A stretch of DNA of 64,000 nucleotides. Origin: Photobacterium profundum SS9 (GTDB lineage Bacteria; Pseudomonadota; Gammaproteobacteria; Enterobacterales; Vibrionaceae). Within the stretch, counting starts at the first letter, position 1. The number at the start of each line of letters is the position of its first letter. The translations under genes were made by a program, and so were the position numbers. Under the pieces are notes generated by a model. The model was given only the letters and a program-made list of their open reading frames with translations, was not told the DNA's origin and made no database searches. Location: assembly GCF_000196255.1 (NCBI RefSeq), contig NC_006371.1, positions 1,682,054 to 1,746,053 of the forward strand, given 5' to 3'. Below are positions 37,584 to 46,093 of this stretch, one piece after another.

Positions 37584-38043
37584 GTGCAGGACACATCAGA
37601 AAGCCAGTAAATCACTGGTACCTTTTTTCCACATACAACCTGTGGTGGAAAAAAAATGGCAAACTGCATAGTGCAATTTAAGATATTTGAGTAATGGCTG
37701 TATTGTTTATGCCAACCACCAAAAGACTTATTTACACTAATATTTTCAATTGTCATTTTTCTATCTCTTTGCACTGAGTTGTCCCTCTCGTCTCATAGAG
37801 TAAAAGGAAGTTATATGTCCTGTTTCAATAGGACTCATTATATTACTTTCACTAAAGATGATAATCGGCTAAAAAAACAAATTACTTTTACTATCAGGTA
37901 ATAATAATAACTGGTTTTATCTTCACAGTTTGAACAAAGAGAACGATCCGCTTCAGTAAATTTTCAGCGTAAAATTGCTTGCTTTTATTTCAATGAAGAC
38001 GATAATCCAATCAATATTGAATTATTTTTACGTGGTAGTAATA

Positions 38044-38913
38044 ATGTTTAACTGGGAAGGAGTCAGTGAGTTTGTCGCTGTTACGGAGACTGAAAGCTTT
38101 ACCGCAGCATCAAAACGACTGGGGATTTCAACAGCCCAAGTTAGTCGTCAAATCAGTGCGTTAGAAAAAAGATTATCCGCTAAACTGTTTTACCGTACTA
38201 CCCGAAAAGTGTCTGTAACCGATGTTGGTCGCGTTTATTACCAGCACTGTCGACAAGTTCTAGACGGGTTAGATGAAGCTGAAAGAGCAATCAGTAATTT
38301 ACAAAGCTCGCCTCAAGGGAAATTAAAAATTACGGCTCCCATTACCTATGGTGAAGGTACTGTTGCACCGTTAATAAACGATTTCACTCTTCAATATCCC
38401 GATCTTGAAGTTAACCTACAACTATCAAATCAAAAAGTTGACTTAATCGACGAAGGATATGATTTAGCTATTCGCCTTGGTCAACTGGAAGATTCTTCGA
38501 TGATGGCCAAAAGGCTGGGATCTCGTACCCAATATGTTTGTGCTTCAGAAAAATATCTTTCGACCCATGGTGTCCCTTATTCATTATCTGAACTCAATCA
38601 TCATAATTGCCTTCAAGGAACACTCGACTATTGGCGTTTTCAAGAAAATGGCAAACACCGTAATATTCGGATCAAAGGCAACCTTCGTTGTAACAGTGGC
38701 CATGCACTAACTGATGCGGCCCTAAAAGGACTTGGTATTGTTCAATTGCCTGACTATTACGTACAAGAATATATCGACAATCAACAGCTCATACCGTTGT
38801 TGACCCAATTTACTGAGAGTGATGATGGGATCTGGGCGCTCTACCCACATAACCGCCACCTATCGCCTAAAGTACGTATGTTAGTTGATTTCCTAAGCGA
38901 GCAACTGAACTAA
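38044..38913 (+). CDS. LysR-family transcriptional regulator
   Basis: This 289-residue regulator has the HTH FVAVTETESFTAASKRLGIS (residues 9-28), a linker helix and an effector domain (KLKITAPITYGEGTVAPLIN), ending in a conserved GIWALYPHNRHLSPKVR. I start it at the ATG at 38044 (MFNWEGVSEFVAV). It is divergent from the disrupted fghA and close to gfa, so it may regulate formaldehyde detoxification genes; this is inferred from position only. Confidence 0.85.
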   Translation: MFNWEGVSEFVAVTETESFTAASKRLGISTAQVSRQISALEKRLSAKLFYRTTRKVSVTDVGRVYYQHCRQVLDGLDEAERAISNLQSSPQGKLKITAPITYGEGTVAPLINDFTLQYPDLEVNLQLSNQKVDLIDEGYDLAIRLGQLEDSSMMAKRLGSRTQYVCASEKYLSTHGVPYSLSELNHHNCLQGTLDYWRFQENGKHRNIRIKGNLRCNSGHALTDAALKGLGIVQLPDYYVQEYIDNQQLIPLLTQFTESDDGIWALYPHNRHLSPKVRMLVDFLSEQLN

Positions 38914-38932
38914 CAGCGTAAAATTGAACTAA

Positions 38933-38968
38933 ACACGCTGAGATCACTCTGCATCTTGGGTATATACA
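38933..38968. repeat. Half copy of the ATACCCAAG repeat family
   Basis: The reverse complement of this stretch shares about 20 bp (AGAGTGATCTCAGCGTGTTT) plus a TATACCCAAG end with the left end of the MITE at 54826. It is a deleted, solo end of that element. Confidence 0.6.
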
Positions 38969-38980
38969 TTAGAACAGATC

Positions 38981-39006
38981 AAAAAAGGCTCCAAGGAGCC
39001 TTTTTT
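38981..39006. terminator. Bidirectional terminator between LysR and gfa
   Basis: AAAAAAGGCTCC-AA-GGAGCCTTTTTT is a perfect hairpin with A and T runs on both sides, between convergent genes. Confidence 0.85.
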
Positions 39007-39007
39007 A

Positions 39008-39613
39008 TTATTTGCTATTCGCAATATGTGTTGCGATTGCATCCATTAATACAGGAGAAAGACAATCATAAGGTTCTAAACCTTGCGATTGTAATTGCTT
39101 ACGTATTGCCCCCATATCTTCAGGGTTTGTTCCTGTTTCTATAATTGATGATACAAACGCTGCGAACTCAGGTGCTGACCAACCTTTTTCTGCTGATAGT
39201 TCAGTATGAATAAAGTCTAAGCCAAAGAACGGGTGATCGGTATTGTCAATTCGCCCATACATGTGCACACCACAGTCCTTACAAGCAAATCGCTTAATGG
39301 CAGCACTCTCGTCAACAACCTGAAGTTTTGACTCATTATTGGTTACTTTCAGGTTATCTCTTGGTATTACTGCAACCTGTGAGAACAAACTATCATTAGG
39401 CTTCCAACACTTAGAGCAACCACAAACATGGTTATGAGCACTTTGCCCTTTTATCTCTACAGTAACTATTTTTGAACGACAATGGCACTTTAAAGCACCG
39501 CCCTCAAAATTATCTGATGTTGGTTGGATGCCGTTATCAACATTAGGATGAATATGCACACCATTCGAAGAGCAGAATGCCGCTTTATATTTACTAACTA
39601 TTTTATTTATCAT
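39008..39613 (-). CDS. gfa: S-(hydroxymethyl)glutathione synthase-like Gfa
   Basis: This 201-residue zinc protein of the glutathione-dependent formaldehyde-activating family has the cysteine pairs of the fold: [20 protein letters not shown] and [14 protein letters not shown]. It promotes condensation of formaldehyde with glutathione, the first step before formaldehyde dehydrogenase and FghA. Here the FghA gene 1.5 kb away is broken and no dehydrogenase gene is visible, so the pathway is incomplete in the window. It is followed upstream by the cupin gene on the same strand. Confidence 0.85.
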   Translation of the reverse strand: MINKIVSKYKAAFCSSNGVHIHPNVDNGIQPTSDNFEGGALKCHCRSKIVTVEIKGQSAHNHVCGCSKCWKPNDSLFSQVAVIPRDNLKVTNNESKLQVVDESAAIKRFACKDCGVHMYGRIDNTDHPFFGLDFIHTELSAEKGWSAPEFAAFVSSIIETGTNPEDMGAIRKQLQSQGLEPYDCLSPVLMDAIATHIANSK

Positions 39614-39629
39614 GGAAATACCTTAAATA

Positions 39630-40022
39630 TTATGCTTGTGGTGCAAATTCAGGAGCTGCTTTTCGGTGAGCGGTATAAATTGCTTCGCCATCACTTTCTG
39701 CGTCAAAAATAACAGATACATTAGGAGAAAATAAAATAACATCACCAACTTCAGCAATATATTTATTACCTTGTTGATCACGCATTACAATTTTTCCTTT
39801 TGTGACCACTTTATATTCTACAGAATCATAAAGATATTCAAATTCAACACCTGGTTCCATGGTGAAGTGACCAATCGTTAATGCATTTGAATCATTTGTC
39901 ACTGCAACTTCAGCCATTTCGCTTTTTAAGCCATCAACTTCAAGAAGTTTACTTAAATCATTCAATTTAAATGAACCTGACTTTAATAGAGTGATACCCG
40001 GCTTATCAGATAGAGTCGTCAT
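39630..40022 (-). CDS. EutQ-like cupin protein
   Basis: This 130-residue single cupin has a beta-barrel pattern with VEFEYLYDSVEYKVVTKGKI and KYIAEVGDVILFSPNVSVIF. It resembles the C-terminal cupin of EutQ-like proteins. No other ethanolamine genes are present, so the name reflects fold rather than pathway. It lies 17 bp upstream of gfa on the same strand and may be co-transcribed with it. The substrate is unknown. Confidence 0.65.
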   Translation of the reverse strand: MTTLSDKPGITLLKSGSFKLNDLSKLLEVDGLKSEMAEVAVTNDSNALTIGHFTMEPGVEFEYLYDSVEYKVVTKGKIVMRDQQGNKYIAEVGDVILFSPNVSVIFDAESDGEAIYTAHRKAAPEFAPQA

Positions 40023-40164
40023 TTTTTGTTCCTTTATTTATGCTTTTATACCAACCATAGAGAAAATAATAATATTATGTGATTGGCATTTTCATGAAGT
40101 CCCTAAGCGGAACACTATTCAAATATTGAGCAATACTTTTAACTTGGGTATAAATACGTAATAT

Positions 40165-40476
40165 TTAGCGATTACTCACACCATGGAACGCACTACGTGA
40201 AAACTCAGCACCATCAACGGTTACAGCTTTATATTGAATAGAACGTGAGCTATTTAATGGTAATGGAATAAATACACGCCCATTTTCATCAGTGCTAAAT
40301 GATTGATTTAGTTGAGTCAACTTAGGAGTTGTAACTAATGCATTCTCTTCTGCTGCACCATTTGTAGATACCGTTACCCACGAACCATTTTGCGTATCTA
40401 CAATATTAAGATCAGCTAATGTTGCCGCTGAAAATAAAACCAACAACGTAGAAATAGAAACATTTAACTTTTTCAT
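40165..40476 (-). CDS. Small exported protein, unknown
   Basis: This 103-residue protein has a clear signal peptide (MKKLNVSISTLLVLFSAATLA, cleavage after about residue 21). A short, probably beta-rich mature part contains NGRVFIPLPLNSSRSIQYKA. I recognise no family. It is upstream of the cupin and gfa genes on the same strand, separated by 142 bp. Confidence 0.6.
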   Translation of the reverse strand: MKKLNVSISTLLVLFSAATLADLNIVDTQNGSWVTVSTNGAAEENALVTTPKLTQLNQSFSTDENGRVFIPLPLNSSRSIQYKAVTVDGAEFSRSAFHGVSNR

Positions 40477-41097
40477 TATTTACCTTCATTATAATATGGT
40501 GTCTAGCGCTTAATGTATTACTATTAAAGAAACATCAGAGCGTTAATTTATTCTCTTCGTTTTGATGGGGCGATTATGCTTCATTCCATCATTAGTGATA
40601 ATCTACCTTTTAGATAAATGACTTTTACCATAATGTAATAATATCGATAAACATGGTGATAAACACAGGCTTACCCTATATGACGGAATATTAAAATAGT
40701 ACAAAACCATTCATCAGCATCATTATTAATAGCTGCATGTAATAAAAAATCTAACTTTTCATAAAGCACACGCTTCATAACGCTACCAAATTTCATTTAT
40801 CTTCGATGAGTCTATTTCAAACGGTATTTCAAACGGTATTTCATTTAACTTTCGGCAGCACAAAGTAGTAAAAAGAGCAACAAACGACGATAAATAATAA
40901 CATCGTCAAACTACTATATAAATTTCGTTCAATTCAATCACTAATACTAAGAAGTACTTCCTATACACAAAACATCAAACTTTTCACGTTAATTATTCTA
41001 AGCATGGTGTTTAGTAAAAATGAACATAATGTCATTTCATAAAGTGCTATTTTTTTGTGGTCTCAAAATGTTTCTTGTTTTATATAGCAGGTAAGTT
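40477..41097. other. Intergenic region upstream of cfa
   Basis: About 620 bp of AT-rich DNA. I see a short direct repeat (CAAACGGTATTTCA, twice near 40818-40845) and no supported gene. It probably holds the divergent promoters of cfa and the small exported protein. Confidence 0.4.
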
Positions 41098-42240
41098 ATG
41101 TCCAATTTAAAACTTTTCAATGAACTATTACGCCCAGCCGATATTCAAATCAACGGTAAACGTGATTGGGATATCAGGCTTCATGACGAGGCTGCACTAG
41201 ATAGGATTCTGGTGGATGGTTCATTAGGGTTAGGTGAAACTTACATGGATGGTTTATGGGATTGCGACAGAATTGATGAATTAGTCAGTCGCATCACCAA
41301 GCACAATTTAGAGAGTAAACTCGGTCTTAAAGCTAAGCTATTGCTAGGCGCTCATCTTGGTCGAAATAAGGTTATAAGTTTATTTAATAAGCAAAGTGTC
41401 ACGCGATGTAGTAAAGATGTGCCCTTTCATTATGACCTAGGCAATGATTTATTCCAAACAATGTTAGATGATCGAATGACGTACACGTGTGGTTACTGGA
41501 AACATGCGGAAGATCTCAACGAAGCCCAAGAATCGAAGCTCGATTTGGTTTGCCGTAAAATGGGGCTAGAACCTGGTATGCATGTATTAGACATTGGTTG
41601 TGGGTGGGGCAGCTTCATGAACTACGCCGCTGAGCACTATGGTGTTATTTGTCATGGCTTAACTCTTTCTAAAGAACAAATGGCACTGGGAATGCAAAAG
41701 GCACGTGACAAGCGATTGCCTGTTAATTTCATTCTTCAAGATTACCGAACCTACTCGCCAGACATTTCATACGATCGTGTTGTGTCTATTGGCATGATTG
41801 AACATGTCGGTCCTGAAAATTACAAAGAATTTTTCACGTGTGCAAACCGATTCCTTAAAGACGACGGAGCATTCTTACTCCATACCATCGGCACCCCGAA
41901 ATCTCAAAACAAAACGGATCCTTGGATTGATAAGTACATTTTCCCTAATGGCGTGATCCCATCAATCACTCAATTAAGTTCCGCTATGGAAAATAAGTTT
42001 AACGTTGAAGACTTGCACAACATAGGGCCTGACTATGACAAAACATTGGTCGCTTGGTGCCATAATTTTGAAGAAAGATGGGGCGAAATTTCACATAGGT
42101 ACGATGAAACATTCTATCGAATGTGGCGTTACTACTTACTATCGTGTGCGGGGGCGTTCCGTAGCCGTAGCTTAAGTGTATGGCAAATGGTCTTAACGAA
42201 AGAAGGGGCCGAATTACCGCAATACGCCAGAGCCGTGTAA
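41098..42240 (+). CDS. cfa: Cyclopropane-fatty-acyl-phospholipid synthase
   Basis: The enzyme adds a methylene group from S-adenosylmethionine to unsaturated phospholipid chains. The 380-residue chain has an N-terminal substrate domain and then the methyltransferase core. This includes DVPFHYDLGNDLFQTMLDD, MTYTCGYW, the SAM motif VLDIGCGWGSF, GLTLSKEQ and SIGMIEHVGPENY, with the carboxyl FYRMWRYYLLSCAGAFRSR at the end. Length matches E. coli Cfa. The stop codon overlaps the first base of a MITE-like repeat. Confidence 0.95.
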   Translation: MSNLKLFNELLRPADIQINGKRDWDIRLHDEAALDRILVDGSLGLGETYMDGLWDCDRIDELVSRITKHNLESKLGLKAKLLLGAHLGRNKVISLFNKQSVTRCSKDVPFHYDLGNDLFQTMLDDRMTYTCGYWKHAEDLNEAQESKLDLVCRKMGLEPGMHVLDIGCGWGSFMNYAAEHYGVICHGLTLSKEQMALGMQKARDKRLPVNFILQDYRTYSPDISYDRVVSIGMIEHVGPENYKEFFTCANRFLKDDGAFLLHTIGTPKSQNKTDPWIDKYIFPNGVIPSITQLSSAMENKFNVEDLHNIGPDYDKTLVAWCHNFEERWGEISHRYDETFYRMWRYYLLSCAGAFRSRSLSVWQMVLTKEGAELPQYARAV

Positions 42241-42401
42241 TACCATTCTGGATAAGTAAATGGTCAGATAATTGCGCAGGAAAAATTGATAATAACAAGG
42301 CAGAAATTGAAGTAACTAGTTATTCTAATTATAAAATTTCTAACGTAATTATAAGCAGTTTTAACCAGCAAGAATGATCAGATACTTGTCTAGATTGGTA
42401 T
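42240..42401. mobile_element. MITE-like element with ATACCA ends
   Basis: A roughly 162-bp non-coding element with imperfect 27-bp terminal inverted repeats, the left beginning ATACCATTCTGGATAAGT and the right, read inward, ATACCAATCTAGACAAGT. The two agree at most positions. Related solo ends occur at 30124-30171 and near 24347-24363. It abuts the cfa stop. Confidence 0.65.
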
Positions 42402-42433
42402 AAGAGTAAAAGGGGCGAAAAACGCTAACAGTA

Positions 42434-42457
42434 AACCTTAATATTGCTATTAAGGGT
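42434..42457. repeat. Small hairpin ahead of the unknown cassette
   Basis: ACCTTAATA-TTGC-TATTAAGGGT, with 9-bp arms, lies about 65 bp before the first cassette gene. It could be a leader hairpin. Confidence 0.4.
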
Positions 42458-42520
42458 GTAGGTTCGATGCGTTGTCGCCTCACAGAAGCCCTGCCTAAAT
42501 AAATTTGAGGAAGAAACGCC

Positions 42521-43024
42521 ATGGAATCGACCGTTGTACTGTTAGTCGAGCTAGGAAACTCAGCGATTTATTCAACGAATGTGGGTGCTAGAACCCACAA
42601 GCTTAATACTCATTTAAAACAGTCCCGCTATAGCGCTATCGATGAATTACTAACATTAAGCAACATTGCCGCAAAAGGCTCAGTGATTCTTAAGGATATC
42701 CAAGTCCGAGAGCAATCAGGCGATCATACCGAATATACAATCTATGCTAGTTATCTTCCTGCATTCATTGATGTCACTGTTGAAGCCGAACGTAATAAGC
42801 ATGGATTCTCTTACTATGTAGAGGTCGCTGGTGTCGGCCATGAGTACTCAGCGAGTCACGCTGTAAAAGCCCGAGATATTGCTCTAATGTCGCTTAGAAC
42901 ACATAAACCAGACATTAAAGACTTCGAAATAACTCTTATAGATAAAGAAACAGAGAAAATGCCATCAGAAATAGAGTTAGATGAATTCTCTAGTGTGTAT
43001 ATGACAGCAAGAGTCATCGTATGA
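42521..43024 (+). CDS. Unrecognised 167-residue protein
   Basis: The start is good (GAGGAAG before the ATG). The N-terminal half includes LNTHLKQSRYSAIDELLTL. The middle is beta-rich, and YYVEVAGVGHEYSASHAVKA then DIALMSLR vaguely recall the end of a double-stranded-RNA-binding domain (strand, turn, helix); this is only a resemblance. It overlaps the next small gene by ATGA, so it heads a short operon of unknown genes at 42.5-43.7 kb. Confidence 0.6.
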   Translation: MESTVVLLVELGNSAIYSTNVGARTHKLNTHLKQSRYSAIDELLTLSNIAAKGSVILKDIQVREQSGDHTEYTIYASYLPAFIDVTVEAERNKHGFSYYVEVAGVGHEYSASHAVKARDIALMSLRTHKPDIKDFEITLIDKETEKMPSEIELDEFSSVYMTARVIV

Positions 43025-43134
43025 ATTTACATTCATTTATGGGAGTAATGCATAACTTCTTAATAGCAGCCTTTTTCATCATTATTGCTGCCAGCGTGGC
43101 GATCAAGATTGAAAATAAAAGAAGTAGAGATTAG
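43021..43134 (+). CDS. 37-residue single-helix membrane peptide
   Basis: The ATG overlaps the previous stop (ATGA). The peptide MNLHSFMGVMHNFLIAAFFI continues with a hydrophobic core to about residue 27 and ends in a basic tail (KIENKRSRD), as in single-pass small inner-membrane proteins. Coupling to the upstream gene supports it being real. Function unknown. Confidence 0.5.
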   Translation: MNLHSFMGVMHNFLIAAFFIIIAASVAIKIENKRSRD

Positions 43135-43193
43135 TTCATGAGTTGACATTCATTATCCAAACGGAGCATCGCCCTCTTTTGGAGGATGCCACA

Positions 43194-43740
43194 ATGAGGA
43201 CGCGAACAATGAGCCCTTTAACAATAATTTTAGAAACACAGCAAGACATAGATGCTAATACTGACGAGTTGATGAGCGTCTTGTCTCATGCTGCCATCGG
43301 AGTCAATCTGAATAAACCGCTTAACCGAGGCCGTTGGTTGCAGGCTTATTTCATCAAGATTTTGCCATCTTTAAATCCTGATGGATTGGCAATTAAAGTA
43401 ATACAAGGCTGTCGTAAGGAATCAACCAGCAATAAACTCGCAAGGTGTTTTGAAACCTTCTACGAATTTTATTGGGGCACACGCCCATACAGTGCTGCAC
43501 GACCATTACCCGGAAAAATTAGTAGAGCACATAATCGAGTCCGTGAATATTCACGGATTAAAAAAGCGATTGTCGGTGAATCGACACAAGCTCGCCCTCT
43601 TGGCTGCGTTAGTCACTTGGTTGGTCATATCGAAAAGGCCTCAAACCATTACTGATTCAAGGCTTTCTCATGGCTTACTAATAAAGATTGGTGAGCCATT
43701 TCTCATTGTGGAAAATATTGTACGTTCTTCATCAAGGTGA
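43194..43740 (+). pseudogene. Unknown cassette gene, probably frameshifted
   Basis: A strong GGAGG site precedes the ATG at 43194 (MRTRTMSPLTIILET). The frame is protein-like to about 43475 (CFETFYEFYW) and then turns into low-quality sequence ending at 43655. The other frame takes over at about 43477 (AHTVLHDHYPEKLVEHIIES), reads through a hydrophobic helix LALLAALVTWLVIS and stops at 43740. A single indel near 43470-43480 would join them into one protein of about 180 residues. Alternatively it could be two overlapping genes. No family is recognised. Confidence 0.5.
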
Positions 43741-43747
43741 AAGAAAC

Positions 43748-44188
43748 TTAGCTGGCATGCTCCATCTTGGTCGATATCGCTATTCGGTTCCAAGCATTGA
43801 TAGTGACAATTTGCATCATACACTGTGCTGTCGCAGTCTCGCCCAGTAATTCAATGCAGCGATTATAAGTCGCTTCAGGCAAACCCTGATCAGCAATTAA
43901 CGTCATTTCATCAGTCATCGCCAATACCGCACATTCTACATCACTAAACAACGGCGACTCTTGCCATGCAGCCAGTGCCATTAAACGCTGAACAGTAATA
44001 CCGCTTTGTTGAGCTACGGGGGTGTGCATTTGAATACAGTAAGCACAGTTATTGATCATTGATGCACGCAGTTTAATCAGTTCTTTCAAGGTAGCTGGCA
44101 GTTCAGAGCCTGACACGTAGTTTTCTAGCCCCATCATCGCTTCAATCGCTTTCGTTTGTAATCCGCTAATATCAATACGCTTTTGCAT
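43748..44188 (-). CDS. AhpD-like carboxymuconolactone-decarboxylase-family protein
   Basis: This 146-residue helical protein has the AhpD-type redox motif NNCAYCIQMHTPVA (CxxC plus His, about residues 51-64), preceded by LPATLKELIKLRASMI. Such proteins are small alkylhydroperoxidase-like thiol enzymes. It is divergent from a LysR gene, a common pair in which the regulator controls the enzyme. A GAGGA site precedes the start. Confidence 0.85.
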   Translation of the reverse strand: MQKRIDISGLQTKAIEAMMGLENYVSGSELPATLKELIKLRASMINNCAYCIQMHTPVAQQSGITVQRLMALAAWQESPLFSDVECAVLAMTDEMTLIADQGLPEATYNRCIELLGETATAQCMMQIVTINAWNRIAISTKMEHAS

Positions 44189-44366
44189 TCTTATTTCCTC
44201 AATTGGTTACACTATTTTAGATATGTAAACGGTCAAATGTTTTTGCAGGAAGGTATCTCGTTACGTTCCCTGCTGATTCAATAAGGACATTGTGCAGAAT
44301 TCGACTGAGAGATAGAATACCGCTATTATCTGCAATAGTTTTGCGTAAAATGCAAAGGTGAGCTGA

Positions 44367-45260
44367 ATGTTAGATCTTGTACGAGTGTTTACTCAAGTCG
44401 TTGAATCCAGCAGTTTCTCTAAGGCGGGGCATGCTCTGCACATGGCTCCCTCTTCAGTGGCCAGAAATATCGATAATCTTGAAAAACAGCTTCGAGTAAC
44501 CCTATTTAAACGCAGTACACGCCAATTATTACTCACCGAAGAGGGTCAGTATTTCCTTATTGGTGCCAGCAAGTTAATGGAAGATGCTGATCAACTCATT
44601 CGCTCTATGGATAAAACAAACGATGTACCGAGTGGCACCTTGCGGATCTCTGTATTCGAAAGCTTCGGAAACCTGTGTATCAACCCTATCTTACCCGCCT
44701 TTCTTGAGCGTTACCCTAATGTTACCGTTGATATTGAGCTAGACGATAGAATGGTCGATATGAATGCTGAGAATATCGACTTAGGTATCCGAATTGGCCG
44801 CCCTGTCGATAGCAGCCTGAATGCTAGAATGCTGATGCCGAACCATACAATTCTATGTGCTTCACCAAGCTACCTTGAGCGTTGCGGTACACCGACTACC
44901 CCTGAAGAAGTAAGCCAACACAACTGCTTGCTACTCAGCCGTGATAGAAAACGTAACTACTGGCATTTTTCCAATAAGAAACACCACAAGAAAGTCGCGG
45001 TTAAGGGAAATTTATATTCAAGGGGCGGGTCTCCATTAATGTCTGCAGCACTGGGGGGGACGGGGCTATTATTACTTTCAAGCTGGATGGTATCTGACCA
45101 TATAAAAGAAGGGAAACTACAAAAGGTATTGCCAGATTGGACTGCTTCACCTCATGAACATGCAGGTATTGAGATTTATGCCGTTTATCGTGGTGGCAAA
45201 TACCCCAAACCACAGCTCAGGGCTTTTATCGATTATCTTGTGGATCATATTGCTGCTTAA
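44367..45260 (+). CDS. LysR-family transcriptional regulator
   Basis: The 297-residue chain has the HTH VFTQVVESSSFSKAGHALHM and an effector domain (TLRISVFESFGNLCINPILP), ending with YAVYRGGKYPKPQLRAFIDY. It is divergent from the AhpD-like gene across 178 bp and probably regulates it. Confidence 0.87.
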   Translation: MLDLVRVFTQVVESSSFSKAGHALHMAPSSVARNIDNLEKQLRVTLFKRSTRQLLLTEEGQYFLIGASKLMEDADQLIRSMDKTNDVPSGTLRISVFESFGNLCINPILPAFLERYPNVTVDIELDDRMVDMNAENIDLGIRIGRPVDSSLNARMLMPNHTILCASPSYLERCGTPTTPEEVSQHNCLLLSRDRKRNYWHFSNKKHHKKVAVKGNLYSRGGSPLMSAALGGTGLLLLSSWMVSDHIKEGKLQKVLPDWTASPHEHAGIEIYAVYRGGKYPKPQLRAFIDYLVDHIAA

Positions 45261-45319
45261 TGACCGTGCGCGGCATGTAGTGAGCGCGATCCGAAATATA
45301 TAAATCAACAACTTCATCT

Positions 45320-45361
45320 TCACAAGGTGCCATCAAGATCAGAAATCATTAATTGGTACAT
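45320..45361 (-). pseudogene. N-terminal stub of a HAD-family (Cof-type) hydrolase
   Basis: Behind a good AGGA site, an ATG at 45359-45361 reads MYQLMISDLDGTL and then stops. This is the first motif (DxDGT) of Cof-type HAD phosphatases, whose remaining roughly 250 residues are absent. It lies just downstream of the tRNA-Asp terminator and marks a deletion or rearrangement junction next to the LysR gene. Confidence 0.6.
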
Positions 45362-45414
45362 TGTTTTCCTTTTGTTCATATTCTTGATTAACAAGTTTGG
45401 CAAACTACAGATGC

Positions 45415-45443
45415 AAAAAAGCCCCAGCATTTCTGCTGAGGCT
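45415..45443 (-). terminator. Terminator of the tRNA-Ser/tRNA-Asp transcript
   Basis: On the minus strand AAGCCTCAGCA pairs with TGCTGGGGCTT and is followed by a T run, directly downstream of tRNA-Asp. Confidence 0.75.
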
Positions 45444-45452
45444 TCGTTGTGT

Positions 45453-45529
45453 TGGCGGAGCGGACGGGACTCGAACCCGCGACCCCCGGCGTGACAGGCC
45501 GGTATTCTAACCAACTGAACTACCGCTCC
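45453..45529 (-). tRNA. tRNA-Asp (anticodon GTC)
   Basis: A 77-nt cloverleaf with acceptor GGAGCGG/CCGCTCC, anticodon loop CTGTCAC, T loop TTCGAGT and an encoded CCA. It is probably co-transcribed with the upstream tRNA-Ser. Confidence 0.95.
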
Positions 45530-45570
45530 AATTCTGTATGATATTCGAAGTAAATCAAACATCTAGAATA

Positions 45571-45661
45571 TGGCGGAGAGATAGGGATTTGAACCCTAGA
45601 AGGGCTATAAACCCTTGCCGGTTTTCAAGACCGGTGCTTTCGACCACTCAGCCATCTCTCC
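45571..45661 (-). tRNA. tRNA-Ser (anticodon TGA)
   Basis: A 91-nt cloverleaf with a long variable arm (class II). Acceptor GGAGAGA/TCTCTCC, anticodon loop CTTGAAA, T loop TTCAAAT, encoded CCA. Confidence 0.95.
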
Positions 45662-46093
45662 AGTGCGGTGAATAATACGCATCGGAGATTCGACTGTAAA
45701 CCCTAAACTGCATCGAGTGCTTGTTTTTTGACCTAAATCGTCATGTTTTTTTATTTCTAATGAAATCAGTAGTAAACAGATGATATTTATTAACCGACAT
45801 GCTCATTATTCATCATAATCGCAGTCAGATTTACGTGTTAAAGAATACGTATTCCATGATAATTTCATAGAGCTGCCATTAATGGATACAATCAGATTAT
45901 TCACACAAAAGGTAAGATAGCCGTTAATAGAGTGGCGCAGAATGTCGTTATCGATGTTAAAAAAAGAAAATAAACCCATAAATGTCGAGTATTCAGACAA
46001 AAGACAACCATATGACACTAGCCTAAATACCCTGCTAACTGGTAAAATTCGAACCATCAAAGCCCCAAACACTGATTAAGAGAGTGATTCCTC
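45662..46093. other. Intergenic region between tRNA-Ser and the YebC-family gene
   Basis: About 430 bp. The ORF on the minus strand at 45806-46072 has no ribosome site or family features, so I do not call it. The tRNA promoter must lie near 45670-45720. Confidence 0.4.

Larger units (their letters stand above)
35508..37756 (-). pseudogene. fghA: S-formylglutathione hydrolase, split by an IS4-type insertion
   Basis: The gene starts at 37756 (MTIENISVNKSFGGWHKQYS) and reads to LSDVSC before a 1400-bp IS interrupts it. The rest resumes at 36183 as CTDENFMQKAGVQRLAAELG and runs to 35508. The catalytic serine motif SGHSMGGHGA is in the downstream part. FghA hydrolyses S-formylglutathione in formaldehyde detoxification. 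A 9-bp duplication GTGCAGGAC flanks the IS, and removing the IS with one duplicate restores the frame exactly (DVSCTDENFM). The gene is inactive as it stands. Confidence 0.92.

Noticed and set aside
45806..46072. 88-residue minus-strand ORF between tRNA-Ser and the YebC-family gene
   Set aside because: No ribosome site, no motif, and it lies in a region expected to hold promoters.
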